Below are positions 33,728 to 44,694 of a DNA stretch of 64,000 nt, one piece after another. The position numbers and the translations under genes are program-made. Under the pieces are notes generated by a model that saw only the letters and a program-made list of their open reading frames with translations, was not told the origin of the DNA and did no database searches. The stretch is taken from assembly GCA_946894095.1 (NCBI GenBank), contig OX335650.1, forward strand, positions 434,001 to 498,000, given 5' to 3'. The number at the start of each line of letters is the position of its first letter. Position 1 is the stretch's first letter. Source of the DNA: Incurvaria masculella. Its lineage: Eukaryota; Arthropoda; Insecta; Lepidoptera; Incurvariidae.

Positions 33728-35010
33728 TTGGTTGGGGAAAAAGTTTCTTCGCATTTTTTAAGAAAATTCAAAACATTTTTTAATATGGTTTATTTACATT
33801 TAACTAAAGTATGTAGGTACCATTTTGTTCGATTACTTTTTGCCATCTTGTAGGTAGGGACATGATCCCATTGCTATAGAAATATTGGGACTTCTGATCA
33901 ATATACCGCGACAAGTGGTTTTGGCAGTCCTCTCGTGATGTTAACCTGACACTGCCTAAAGAATTCTGAAGAGACCTAAACAGGTGGAAATCTGAAGGTG
34001 CAAGGTCAGGACTATACGGCGGATGCATTAACACCTCCCAGCCAAACTCTCTTAGTTTTTGCTGAGTGGCTAAAGATGTGTGAGGTCTAGCGTTATCATG
34101 ATGAAAAACCACACCCCTTCTGTTGATTAATTCCGGCCGCTTTCTCTCAACTTCTTGCTTTAATCTCATCAGTTGTTCGCAGTAGAGTTCAGAATCGATG
34201 GTCCTGCCTGGTGGTAACAGCTCATAATGAATAATGCCCTTCCAATCCCACCACACACACAGCATCACCTTGTTGCGAGTTAACCCGGGTTTCGCCACAG
34301 TCTGTGAAGCTTGACCGGCCTTTGACCACGACCTTTTTCGCACGTTCTTGTCGTACGTGATCCACTTTTCATCACCAGTTATCAGCTTCTTCAAAAATGG
34401 TTCGGTTTCATTACGTCGTAATAAAGAATCACAAATGAGTACACGGTTCATTAGGTTTCTTTCAGTGAGCTCGTGAGGTACCCAAATATCGAGCTTTTTT
34501 GTGTACCCAGTTTTTTTCAAATGCGCCAAAACTGTTTTGTGGTCAATTCCTAGTTCTTCAGCTACGTCGTAACTACTGATATGCCGATCTTGCTCCACTT
34601 TTTCAAAAATGGCATCCATTTTATCCGTAATAGGGCGACCAGAGCGACGTGCATCTTTGACATCAAAATTTCCGGATTGAAAACGCTTAAACCAAATTTG
34701 TGCTACTCTCACAGACACTGCACTAGGTCCATAAACATCGCAAATTTTTTTCGCGGCTTGCGTTGCATTTTTACCTTTTTTGTAGTAAAATTTTATAATG
34801 TATCGAATTTCTTCATTAGATTCACTCATTTTGACAGTACGAAAAACAAATGAGAATCACACATTTTCCTAATTTGAATTTGGAATTATGTTCTTTAAAA
34901 TTTAAACTTTCAATGATACCAAAACCAGCCAGATACAAATAGTATAGCCAAAGAGATTTTATTACAAGTTCATACATACTATAATGCGAAAAGACTTTTT
35001 CCCCGACCTA
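33728..35010 (-). mobile_element. Mariner transposon with both TIRs and uninterrupted transposase
   Basis: A ~1.28-kb Tc1/mariner element. The low-coordinate end TTGGTTGGGGAAAAAGTTTC TTCGCAT and the complement of the high-coordinate end (ATAGGTCGGGGAAAAAGTCT TTTCGCAT) form terminal inverted repeats of about 28 bp. TA-containing sequence lies at both edges. The transposase lies between on the minus strand. Confidence 0.9.
33804..34829 (-). CDS. Mariner transposase (DD34D), 341 aa
   Basis: A cut-and-paste transposase that would bind the element's own inverted repeats in the nucleus and insert at TA. The N-terminal half has two helix-turn-helix segments: residues about 5-60, ending KRFQSGNFDVKDARRSGRP, and about 84-108, DVAEELGIDHKTVLAHLKK. 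These are followed by the linker motif WVPHEL (residues 117-121 region) typical of mariner. The catalytic triad is visible: D153 in ITGDEKW, D245 in HHDNARPHT and D280 in YSPDLAPSDFHLF. Thirty-four residues separate the last two, the canonical DD34D spacing. Length matches the family's usual ~345 residues. The ATG at 34829 is the first in frame, and there is no frameshift or internal stop. It may therefore still encode an active enzyme. The sequence resembles the cecropia/mellifera side of mariner by my reading. Confidence 0.93.
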   Translation of the reverse strand: MSESNEEIRYIIKFYYKKGKNATQAAKKICDVYGPSAVSVRVAQIWFKRFQSGNFDVKDARRSGRPITDKMDAIFEKVEQDRHISSYDVAEELGIDHKTVLAHLKKTGYTKKLDIWVPHELTERNLMNRVLICDSLLRRNETEPFLKKLITGDEKWITYDKNVRKRSWSKAGQASQTVAKPGLTRNKVMLCVWWDWKGIIHYELLPPGRTIDSELYCEQLMRLKQEVERKRPELINRRGVVFHHDNARPHTSLATQQKLREFGWEVLMHPPYSPDLAPSDFHLFRSLQNSLGSVRLTSREDCQNHLSRYIDQKSQYFYSNGIMSLPTRWQKVIEQNGTYIL

Positions 35011-36482
35011 TTAATTAAGGGCAGATGTTTACCACTTTCGGAGACACGGTTTTTGTGATTACACAAATTTCGTTCAGAAATTCAGAATCTGGCTACGTTC
35101 GTTCGTCCACGGGCTACCGAGCCTATCGATCAATTCTTTTTTTATTTATTTCTTTGAGTTCCGCTCGAAAAATTTACAGGATTTCTTATATTAAAACATC
35201 AAAGAGGCGGAATTAATCTTAAATTGTAGTTAAATGCGGAAGCTGCCAGCGACGTTTCCGTCAAACGCCTTTGTCGCTCGACATTGGAGACATTTGAGGT
35301 GCTATAATCTTCAAAGGCGAGGGCCGGAGCTTTGAAAGGGTTTTTTTTCGGCTTCTTGGGCCTCTTACCCTAATAGCTGGAACATTAATTTGTGACACAA
35401 AACATAATGCAAGAAACCAGAATGACAACGAGCTATTTGCGCGACTTGTCTCGTATATCACACGCGAGAGAACTGACCATTTCTCTTATTGAATAGACCA
35501 GCCAGAGAAATAAAATGGTAGTCATTTCACAAACAGGGCAATATATTTCGTCGTTTTGCGACTTATGTTTCTGCTCTACCGTATCTCGCGCAAGTGACGT
35601 AAGAGGCACGCCAGACGTCGGAGGTGGCGGAAGTAAAAGCGATAAAAAACACTTTTACCTCGCGGCTGGACGGCCGAAAGTCTTGAAAGAAACCAAAGCA
35701 AAGTGTTTTCATGGCTGCTAGGTTTTCATCTTGTCGGATAACTTCTCGAGCTAGCATAAAGGTAATATGACCATATTTTTTCCTGACATTACGAAGTCCT
35801 GTCTGTAATATTTGTTGAATTGTGATATTAATAAATAAAGTCATAATTTAAAGACCTGTATATTTTTTATTACAATTACATAGGTAATCTAACTACATAT
35901 TTGTAAATGATAATAAGGTAAATTAATAGTTGCGTAAAATTAAATTTCTTCTGTTGGGTTGAAATCATCAAATGAATCAAACGATTAAATACGGGAAATT
36001 ATTTAATAAAGTTAACAAATCGAATAAAGTAAGGCTTCATTAATAAATAATGATATCGTATAATTTTATACGATTTAAATGGTCCAAGTTTTTTTTTTTA
36101 GTTTTGTAAGTGACTATTCTATCCCAACGCCGGCGAGCAAAGGAACGAGAGTATTCACCCCATATTCTTACGCCAAAGAGAGAATAGATGATATTTTGTA
36201 TAGTTTTTGGATTCCATAGAATACCAAGGTATTTTAGAGAATAATAGATTATACAGATTGCCGACGCCGATGCAGACAAATGAACGACTTATCTTTGTGA
36301 AACAATAAAAATAATTGTGTTATGTGATGCTTGATGATATTTCATCATACAATATTTTATGTCATAAACCTTTTTCCTTTTTACATTTTAAAATGCTTGT
36401 CAAGTTTTGTAGAAAAAATATTAGAGCAATTAGTATACAAACAAACTCTACCTACATATTATCATTAAACTTCGTTTGGTTT
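35011..36482. other. Unassigned
   Basis: No gene supported. Overlapping frames at 35515-35844 on both strands share a moderately GC-rich stretch and have no known motif. Confidence 0.3.
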
Positions 36483-36722
36483 TTGCAGCCCCTATGAAAG
36501 CTCGGAAGACCATGGGCATTCATTTCATTTCATTTTTTCATTTCATTTATTTAAACTTTTTGGTAGTCAAACTACACCAAGTGACGTCACAAAGATCCGC
36601 GGATTCGATCAACCCAGTAAAGAAGAACCCGCAAAGAAACTTCACGGGTTTTCATAACATATAACCATAGGCCTGGTACCTATTTGGCGTACGCCATATG
36701 TGGCGCTACAAAATAAAATTGT
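36483..36722 (+). mobile_element. LINE 3' UTR fragment
   Basis: GCCCCTATGAAAGCTCGGAA and GACCATGGGC, a TCATT-rich run, and GGCGTACGCCATATG near the end parallel the sequence after the LINE fragment at 56040-56321, which has CTGAAAGTTCGAATGCCCAT and GGCCTGGCGTACGCCATATG. The palindromic GGCGTACGCC is shared. Confidence 0.45.
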
Positions 36723-37077
36723 TCATTGTGAATTGAACCTTTGGATTATTTAATATTTTTAGTAATAACTCAGTTAAATATGATCAGGCATTCACATTAT
36801 TATACAATGGTCAAATTTTTTGTTTTCATTATTTTTGCACAAAAAACCTGCTTTGAAAGTGGGGGTAGTATATTTAGATTTTTTAAATACACCTTCCCCA
36901 TATACTGTGGCCGCAAACGTAAATCACAGCGATAGAATCGGAATGTAAACTCGCATCTCCGAATACAATACCTTACTTACACCTTGACTATTTCCGTTCA
37001 CGGCTGGCACATCCTAACATAGCCCCAGCCCATCCTTACATTTGAACAAATGCCGGTTCAAATGTCAATCAAACTCC
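36723..37077. other. Unassigned
   Basis: Nothing recognised. Confidence 0.3.
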
Positions 37078-37322
37078 GTACTTTACACTTTACTTTAGGT
37101 ACTTCATACTTTATAAAGTTTTCAGCATGGGTACTCCATGCTTTATCAAGTTTTTGGCCTAAGTACTCCTTACTTTATCAAGCTTTTAGCCAAGGTACTC
37201 CGTACTTTATCAAGTTTTAGACAAGGTACTCCGTACTTTATCAAGTTTTAGACAAGGTACTCCGTACTTTATCAAGTTTTAAGCCTAGGCAATCCTTACT
37301 TTATCAAGTTTTTAGCCTAGAT
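37078..37322. repeat. Minisatellite, ~31-bp period
   Basis: About seven to eight copies of GGTACTCCGTACTTTATCAA GTTTTAGACAA. The central three copies are nearly identical and the outer ones diverge progressively. Confidence 0.9.
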
Positions 37323-37325
37323 ACA

Positions 37326-37377
37326 CGCAAAATCTGTTACCAACACAACGAAGGGACCGTTCGCAACAGATTTTGCG
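37326..37377. repeat. Perfect 13-bp inverted repeat beside the minisatellite
   Basis: CGCAAAATCTGTT (37326-37338) and AACAGATTTTGCG (37365-37377) flank a 26-nt loop, four bases beyond the last minisatellite unit. Confidence 0.9.
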
Positions 37378-37931
37378 GTTCATTCATTAGGATGCCATTC
37401 TGGCGCGTATCACATCTTCTTACGAATTGAGACGAGTGGTTATTTGAATAAGATGCGCGGCACGACATTTGGCGCGTAGTCGTAAGTAGGCCGCGCGCCG
37501 CCGCCGCCGGAGGTCGTGACGATCGGTTGAGGTCGAGCGCACCGATAGCTATCGGATGAGATTAAACGAAATAGGTACCTATCCCATTGAACTAGGGTTA
37601 TGTCATCTTCACTTTTTACAAAAAAATTAAAACATACGGACATGAATGAAGCTTTTTCAAGTGATGTAAGAAATTTTATTAAATTCTGAAAACGTTAGGG
37701 CCTGGAAGAAGATTTCACTATTTAAATATCAGTGGCCGTTCAAAATTGTGCCTTGGCCAATGGACAAAGAATGCATTTTAATAAAATTTTCGAATCCACA
37801 TTTTCTGCGACCTCAATTAAGGTTTCTGCAAGATAAAATGGTGCATAAACGGTGTAGGGATCGAAGCCCCGGAAGGTCCCCGTGCTCCTGAGCAACGAGC
37901 GATTATATGTGACGGTAACACATTCTTGAAC
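37378..37931. other. Unassigned
   Basis: Nothing recognised beyond a short CCG-rich run at 37490-37510. Confidence 0.3.
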
Positions 37932-38330
37932 GGCTCGTAGCCTAGGGGCGCGGGGACTCGCCTAGCGTTCCAGAAGTCTAGGTTCAATTCCTCGCCCCGA
38001 CATGCACCACTTTTTCTCTCTTTCTGAGTTCGATAAGTGCATTTCTTCACGAATTCGAGCTGCCCCATGGTTCGGAATCCATGTAAAACTGTAGGTCCCC
38101 TTCCCCTACTAGGTGGTAGGGTTTAAGTCCGCCGGGTTGGTACCATCGCATTGGATGAGAAGATGGTCGAAGCGGCAATAAAAAATTGTCCGTGTTTTCC
38201 ATCCAGTTCAATGTAGCCGTGAATGTCCTGGCATTGCACCTAATTCCTTCGGGAGTGTGATGTATTGGGCTAATATTATAACGGTAGTTGTGTGGTATTA
38301 GCCATCGATGTCAGGTTGCGTAAAAAAAAC
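37932..38330 (+). mobile_element. tRNA-headed SINE, full length
   Basis: The head GGCTCGTAGCCTAGGGGCGC includes a box-A-like region. A box-B-like AGGTTCAATTCC lies at about 37980. The complete shared body follows, and the tail GTATTAGCCATCGATGTCAG ends in TTGCGTAAAAAAAA. It is one of the best-preserved copies. Confidence 0.88.
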
Positions 38331-38772
38331 ATGCGGTTTAATGAAACGACTACATCCCTCGGACTAATTTCAAAGACGCTACACTTGAATAACATTACCT
38401 ACGCATAATAACGAATTCTTGCGCCTGTTTAGGACGGATTGGAAATGAATAGAAACTTAGAGGAACGCTTGGGAAAAGGTGCCCGCGGGGATCGCCTCGG
38501 ACCCCTGTCTCCTGTCACCCGCACACGCACCTACCTACACAGTACACACACCGCCCACAGCGGACGCCAGAATGTGTGTCTGCTGCGAGACAGACATCTC
38601 GTATTGTGTTCGCAGCTGCACGTGGTTGTCTTCTGCATGAAGCAGCCAAGCTTTGCACCTCAATGCAGAAGTCACATTCGGTAGGTCATTCTTCTGGGCG
38701 GAAAAATAAGAAACTTGCTCTACGATGTTTTATTTCTGCGAAAACCTTCATCAACTACTGTGAATCCATCCA
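38331..38772. other. Unassigned
   Basis: A moderately CpG-rich run at 38480-38680 with open frames in two phases; nothing recognised. Confidence 0.3.
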
Positions 38773-39154
38773 TCCTTACTAATATTATAAATGCGAAAGT
38801 AACAATCTCTCTGTCTGTTGCTTTTTCACGCCTAAACCGTAAAACCAATTTTGTTGAATTACGGTATAAATATGTATTTATTTATTTATTTATGTATGTT
38901 TATTGCACTAAAAATTCGGGCAAAAGGTACAACTTAATGCCAGGGGAATTCTCTACCAGTCTACCTTTGGGTATCGTGAGCAGTAGCATATAGTCTGGTC
39001 CTTAGAGAAGGACCTAGGCTACTTTTTGTGGCGAAAATTAAACTCGAAGGGAGTGAAAAAGGGGATGAAAATGTGTATGGGGAACTCATATAATATCCAG
39101 GAAATAACTCAGCCCAACATCAGTTCAAAATTAAATGGACCCGAGCAGAGCTAG
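38773..39154 (+). mobile_element. Helitron-like element with a nested insertion
   Basis: The second copy of the repeat at 9440-9718. It begins TCCTTACTAATATTATAAAT and shares ATGTGTATGGGGAACTCATA TAATAT and CAACATCAGTTCAAAA. It ends GACCCGAGCAGAGCTAG|T. It is interrupted at about 38869-38990 by an unrelated repeat. Confidence 0.55.
38869..38990. mobile_element. Insert inside the Helitron-like element (LINE-tail-like)
   Basis: TATTTATTTATTTATTTATG then CTTAATGCCAGGGGAATTCT CTACCAGTC. I recognise the TTATTTATT...ATTCTCTACCAGTC arrangement as a dispersed lepidopteran repeat, probably a LINE 3' terminus; the family is not assigned. A looser relative (GCGGACTTATC...TTCCAGTCAA) is at 39246-39380. 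Confidence 0.5.
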
Positions 39155-39440
39155 TAATATTATATACACCGAAATTTAAATGCATGAGTTAGAATAAATG
39201 TACCTAGAATAGTAATACAATTATTAAATTGGTTGAAATTTGAATGAAAAAATGAATGAATAAATTCTTTATTGCGCAATAGAAAACAAAAAAATTACAA
39301 AAACAATTCGAAACAACAACAAAATTGCACAAAGGCGGACTTATCACTAGGAGTGATTTCTTCCAGTCAAATTTGTTTGTGCTCTGTGGGCTGCGGCACG
39401 TTAAAATAATACAATTGGACCCAATGAATTTTTTCCCGTG

Positions 39441-39725
39441 CATGTCGTAAGAGTGGAGTCGCCGCTAGTGGTTCAGATACCACGTTAAACTGGTCTAAAC
39501 GGTCTCTTTCCTTACTTACTTTGTAGGTGGAAGGGTTAATCCAGCCCAGGTTGGTACCATCGAATTGAATGAAGGATGGTCGAAGGGGTAATTAAAGTTG
39601 TTCGTGTTTTCCATCCAGTTGAATGTAGCTGTGCGATAAAGGCATGCCATCTCGTTCTCATGAGGTGTGTTGGGCTAATATCATGACAGTAGGTAATACC
39701 ATCCATGTCCAGTCACATAAAAAAA
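39441..39725 (+). mobile_element. SINE with third head type, complete tail
   Basis: The head CATGTCGTAAGAGTGGAGTC precedes TAGTGGTTCAGATACCACGT and the shared body (GGTTGGTACCATCGAATTG, TCGTGTTTTCCATCCAGT). The tail ATCCATGTCCAGTCACATAA ends in A7. The CCAGTCACATAA tail variant is the one found on the 5S-headed copies. Confidence 0.7.
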
Positions 39726-40013
39726 CGATTGATTTCCACATAACTATATGATTGCGTAAATAATTCTTCTAATAAATACAAACATTTGTTTCTTAAATTT
39801 TTCCTCGGATACTTTTCCGCAAGGTAATGATAAAAACAATCTCCGAAAACTCATCAAGGGAACTCTCAGTGGGCCCGCCGAGCGTGAACAAATTTGGCAG
39901 GTCTTTTTCATGTCGCTCTTATCGGGCCGGAAGCTAGCGAGGTCGTTCGAATTCAGCGGCCTGCAGGTCACCATTCCATTACATAGTTACTTTAGTAAAC
40001 ATAAAAATCTATC

Positions 40014-40173
40014 TTAAGGCATCCCGCTCAACTCCCCATACAAACGAGGAAAGAAGATGACGCCCATATTTCTTGTCAGAGATCCCAAATTTTGCGAAGG
40101 TCCCAGAGCGCAACAGCACGGTTTTGTACCGTGCCCGCGAATGAGTTAGTCCCGCCAGGTTGGGCCACCTTAA
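40014..40173 (-). mobile_element. TTAA-flanked MITE, copy 4, internally deleted
   Basis: TTAA at 40014-40017 and 40170-40173. The outer ~70 bp at one end and ~80 bp at the other remain (GATGACGCCCATATTTCTTG and GGTCCCAGAGCGCAACAGCA), and the central ~390 bp are lost. Confidence 0.88.
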
Positions 40174-41644
40174 ACATATTTTTATGAAACCATATTTGTA
40201 AAGTGATAAGGCATGAGTAGTTTATACACGTGAAGGTTACACACACGCAGAATGGTGACGTCACTTGCATGAAATAACCATGCCAAGTGTAGGTAATCCG
40301 CTAATGTCGCACCAACCTTATCGAGACATCGCTATTGTGTCACTGTATTATAATGAGCAATCACGCATGCGTACATTCAAGGAGGCAGCTTCAACTATTG
40401 GAGCAGGCACGCCATTCAGTCTTACTAAACATCTGTAGGCAAATTGTAGACAAAATAAAGAGATAGTAATGATCTAGTCCTAAAACTTTTTGGTGTAATA
40501 TTTAATAAAAACATTATGTACTCTCGTTAGTATTAAAATGAGTTTGGATCATAAATCACCAGCAATTGAAATCGCTAAAACAAAATATCATCCTTTTCTC
40601 CTATTTTTACCATAGTATTATATTTGTATTATTTTAGAATGCGGACTTATATTATTAAACGCAAACTGGTGAAAATACATATATCTATACTTCTATTTCA
40701 ATAATTCCTTAATCACGCACAAATTTATGTGCGTTTCTAAAATAAGTATTTGATCAGAGTAATTTTGTTTAGCATCAACGTAATGTTGGATAATATTTAA
40801 AACATTTTGGAGTTAGCCTGGTTTTCTTACTAAGTTACTTGCTTTATTACTAAAGTGCTGATTATCTTGCACTGATATTTATTTCAAGCTGCTAGGAAAG
40901 GCCTTTAATATGTGGCGATTAAGCTAATCATCAGTAGGTGAAAAAGGCCCCACTGATACGTGTTAGTTAATGGGTTTTCTAACATATTACATTATTTAAA
41001 TCTCAACTAACCTTTATGACAAGAACACTAAATTGCTGAATCCACAAAACTTTATTCAATGTTTGGATAGATATCACCGTAACAACTCTATCTAAAAATA
41101 CAACGTTTATGTAATCTTCCACACTTTTATTTATACGTCCCATTCAAATTTGTTTTATTCAACAAAACATCGCAAATTTTCACTTCTCACACTTTCGTAA
41201 ATATTGGCGCGAAAACATCGACGCGAAGCTGTCAAAGTGACGTGTGACGCAGCTGCCGTGCTGCCGCGCCGCGGGCTCCGGGCGTACTAACGCAGAGTTC
41301 CGTAACCATGCGACGCGAAACTCTATCCGACTACATCGGCACGGTGGGCCGCCGAATAACATTGTTACCCACAAATGTTTAAGGATTATATTGCAGTGCG
41401 CGTTTTTAACTTACACATAATGTACTTATAGAATGAGATTTTTTCCTGCTAGTGGTATCGGAGGCGGCAGAAGTGCAAAACACCAATTGTAGAGTTCGCC
41501 AGCATTATTTACAGCAATATTAAATAAAAAATCCATCGTATTTTCTAATATTGCGCAAAAAAATCACTATAATGAATTGCACGAAGCTAAATGCCTAATG
41601 ATGTTTTGTAAAAGAACGCACTTGTATTTCTTTTAACATTCAGG
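40174..41644. other. Unassigned; CpG-rich core at 41.2-41.36 kb
   Basis: Mostly AT-rich with nothing recognised. At 41309 an ATG in a CpG-rich patch opens a 25-codon frame (MRRETLSDYIGTVGRR...). It has a donor-like CACG|GTGGGC. This could be chance. Confidence 0.3.
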
Positions 41645-42099
41645 TCTAAATCACCGCTGGCTTGGAGTCACTGAGCCACAGACGGTTTGTGGGGTCGCTC
41701 AGTCTGTTCTACAGGTACTACCATGGACGTTGCTCTGTGGAACTTGCATCCCTCATTCCTCCCCATCCTACCTATATCCGGAGCACCCGCCGCAGAGAAT
41801 CAGAGCACCCCCTTGTGGTTGACATTAGGCTTCTGAGAACGAACCGTTTCTCAAACTCTTTTCTCTGCCGCACCGCCAGGATATGGAACTGTCTACCGGC
41901 GGATGCCTTTCCTCATACCTATAACTTGGGAGTCTTCAAACGTAATTTGAATAAGCTCGATAGCCCAGCCATAGTCCGCAAATCCGCTGGCATGGCGCCT
42001 CGCTGAGCGTGGTTTCGCGAGGCGAGGTGTTTTTGGCTTTTCTGAGCACCTTTGGTCCTCAGCACAGCCACCCATACCGGTTTTTCATAAAAAAAAAAA
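41645..42099 (+). pseudogene. LINE C-terminal fragment (L2/CR1-like) with poly-A
   Basis: The plus frame from about 41650 reads LESLSHRRFVGSLSLFYRYYH, then GRCSVELASLIPP, then RTARIWNCLPADAF and YNLGVFKRNLNK. This is the conserved C-terminal block (hRR...SL.LFY.hG.CS.EL ... R.W N.LP ... Y.l..FK) of L2/CR1-type LINE polymerases. A stop at about 42004 is followed by a short trailer and A12 at 42088-42099. It is strongly 5'-truncated and lacks the catalytic part. Confidence 0.75.
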
Positions 42100-42608
42100 G
42101 AAGCAAAATGTTATATTGCCGCCGCATTCACAAGATGTAGGTATTCTGTTGAGAGTGACACAAACTTATTCTTAATTAATTGCACGTGAAGAAGAATATT
42201 AATTTTTTCTGACTAATTTAAGGAATTAATGAATAACATTAATCTTTCCGTCTGTTCCTCTGAGCCTCACTAAATGAGATACGTCATCCGGTTCATGGCC
42301 AGTAGATAATATATTTACCTAACGCCTGTGTTTTGCGAGTGTTCGCGAACAACATTTTACGCAGACGATAGACCAGGTATATTTTGTTAGTAAAATTTGT
42401 GAGTTCATTACAAATTGATTCACTGCACACAGAGATCTCGTTATACAATCTAGGTGGTAAAAGCCATCGTCACTATTGAATCAAGGTAGTATGGACTGAA
42501 TTATAAGTTATTAACCACTCATTCTTTACAAGTGTAGAACAATATTGTTTTGTGTTTGTGGCTAAAGGCAATTCATACAAATCGTACTAAATCAAGAATA
42601 TGATACAA
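42100..42608. other. Unassigned
   Basis: Nothing recognised. Confidence 0.35.
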
Positions 42609-42640
42609 ATGTAAACGTACTGAGCTCAGTACGTTTACAT
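42609..42640. repeat. Perfect 32-bp palindrome
   Basis: ATGTAAACGTACTGAG is immediately followed by its exact reverse complement CTCAGTACGTTTACAT, with no spacer. Confidence 0.95.
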
Positions 42641-42919
42641 AATAATCAGACACATGCCTAGATATTCTTAACCGAGTAGAAGACATATGCTTGTCCTATT
42701 TCTCTAAACAGTAGTAAGGTACATGCACAGTCACATATTTTTGGTCTGAAATGAGAGCAGAGGCGCTTTTGCTTGGCTCATGGAGTCATGACGCAATCGC
42801 GCTATCAAACACGATAGAAAAACTATACTGATAGAAGTTTCGGGCGATCTATCCGTTGTGTGTATTCAAGAGTACGGAAAAACTTACGGAAACAAGTTGG
42901 TGTCAGAATCCGTACCCGA
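42641..42919. other. Unassigned
   Basis: Nothing recognised in these 279 bases. Confidence 0.3.
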
Positions 42920-43268
42920 AGTCCCAGTTGTCACCTAAATTGGCGTTTACTACAAACCGATCGACTGGCGTTTTCAAATGTATGGAGAAATTGAAGAGAG
43001 CGCGCAGTGGGCGTTAATCGAACTAACATTTGCGAGTCCGAGTTTGATTTGACCGCTTATACTCAACGTTGCCGTAAATACGTCGACGTTGCCGTTTACG
43101 CCGACTCCGCCTTTTCATGCAAATCGGACGTCCGAGTTTGATATTGACAGCTTGAAGAAGTAAAACCGAATAATATCTAGTAAAAGCTTGTATGGAGTTT
43201 GACGTTTTTACGGATAACGCCAGTCGATCGGTTTGCCGTAAACGCCAATTTAGGTGAGAACTCAGACT
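42920..43268. mobile_element. MITE with ~50-bp inverted ends
   Basis: TCACCTAAATTGGCGTTTAC and CAAACCGATCGACTGGCGTT at left are matched by AACGCCAGTCGATCGGTTTG and GTAAACGCCAATTTAGGTGA at right. The weaker AGTCCCAGT/ACTCAGACT extends the repeat outward. It encodes nothing. Confidence 0.85.
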
Positions 43269-43279
43269 GACCACTCTGT

Positions 43280-43430
43280 AGTCCCAGTGGTCACCTAAAT
43301 TGGCGTTTACGGCAAACCGATCGACTGGCGTTTTCAAATGTATGGAGAAATTGAAGAGCGCGCGTAGTGGGCGTTAATCGAACTAACATTTGCGAGTCCG
43401 AGTTTGATTTGACAGCTTATTCAACGTTCA
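43280..43430. mobile_element. Second, truncated copy of the same MITE
   Basis: It begins AGTCCCAGTGGTCACCTAAA and runs collinear with the first copy for ~150 bp, to GAGTTTGATTTGACAGCTTA TTCAACG. The rest and the right end are missing. It is placed 11 bp beyond the first copy in the same orientation. Confidence 0.85.
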
Positions 43431-44000
43431 ACGCAAAAAACAATATGCGGTCAACCATCTAAAAAGCATAAACAGTCCTGATTCCAGAAAAAGTTGTAAT
43501 TCAGGAAAACAAGGACACTATATTATTAATATTATGCACTAGATGGCGCTGCACATCGAATAATGGTTTTAACTAAAATGTATAATATATCAGTGTATTT
43601 ATGAAAAAAACAAATATATTGGTACGGGTGAATATAATTAAAAAATGAATTAAAATAGGAAATAACGAATATTTCTACAATTGTACATTGTTGAAATATC
43701 AGATAACAGATGACTCTACTTTTTCGGCTATGGAACTAATTGTTCAACGTCTGTTCAGATCTATGGTTCAGATCGAATTATGTTGCCAGAGCTATCATGA
43801 AAGTTGTAATATTTGAAAATTCAAATCATAAAAAATAATTATCGATGGTTTAGAACATTATCGATAACATTTCTGTTACACCAATAACCTCCTCCTTTTT
43901 TGAAGTCGGTTAAAAAAGCTCCGCCGTGCGAGCACCGAAAAAGTAGCAAAGATTTTGAGCAACAATTTTGAGCAACGATTTTGAGTTTCTACTAGTAGTA
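43431..44000. other. Mostly unassigned; repeat terminus at 43886-43917
   Basis: AACCTCCTCCTTTTTTGAAG TCGGTTAAAAAA at 43886-43917 matches the terminus of the repeat ending at 13515. Otherwise nothing is recognised. Confidence 0.45.
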
Positions 44001-44165
44001 ACTTTACCACCTAGCAGGGGAAGGGTCAGTTTTACATGTATTGTGAACTATCTCGCATTCGAAGCACACATCCGTGACAAATGCACTGATTAAACTCAAA
44101 AAGAGAAAGAAAGCGGTTCATGAACGGGCGAAGCAATTCACCGCGCCCCTGAGCTACGAGCAGAG
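44001..44165 (-). mobile_element. tRNA-headed SINE, 5' half
   Basis: The minus strand reads TGCTCGTAGCTCAGGGGCGC (tRNA-like head, box-A-like TAGCTCAGGGG). The body start and CCCCTGCTAGGTGGTAAAGT follow, where it breaks off. Confidence 0.75.
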
Positions 44166-44694
44166 CAATTTTCTGTTTATTACCAAACGTAGTGGATAGA
44201 GAGTAGGTGCACGCAGATTCCGTCATTCGTAGGTCTCTAGATACAGCACGCATACGCGTATGTTGCAGTCTGTCTCGGATCCAGACGCGGAAATGTGAGC
44301 GCGCCAGCGAATCCGGAAACTTCGTCTGGGTATCTGCCAGCGGCTGCAGCGTGAAGCGATTCGCTGTCACCAATTTTTTTTTTGGTTTATTTTAGTCGCC
44401 TCGCGCAACATACTTTAGCCAGCCTAATAAGTTTGTTGCTTAACAGTTTTAGAATCGGTTTAACACGATATGAACGCAATTAATGCATAGTCATTTGATT
44501 CCAGTACCACCAGTCTTCTTTAAAATTACTGTCAAATAGGGGATCAAACAGAAAATTGTTATTTGGACATATCTCACTATTTCTTTGAAAACGAAAGAGA
44601 ACGATGGCGTCTGCTCAGCATGTGTGTAAGTGGATTATGTTGAAGAACTAACTATGCTGCCTGTAAAATTAAAATTAAAGAAAGAAACTACATA
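44166..44694. other. Unassigned
   Basis: Nothing recognised. Confidence 0.3.

Noticed and set aside
37078..37322. CRISPR array.
   Set aside because: The units are contiguous 31-bp tandem repeats with no unique spacers, in an animal genome.
37932..38010. Apparent tRNA gene.
   Set aside because: Box A/B-like sequences are present, but no full cloverleaf is evident, and the sequence continues into the SINE body as in other copies.
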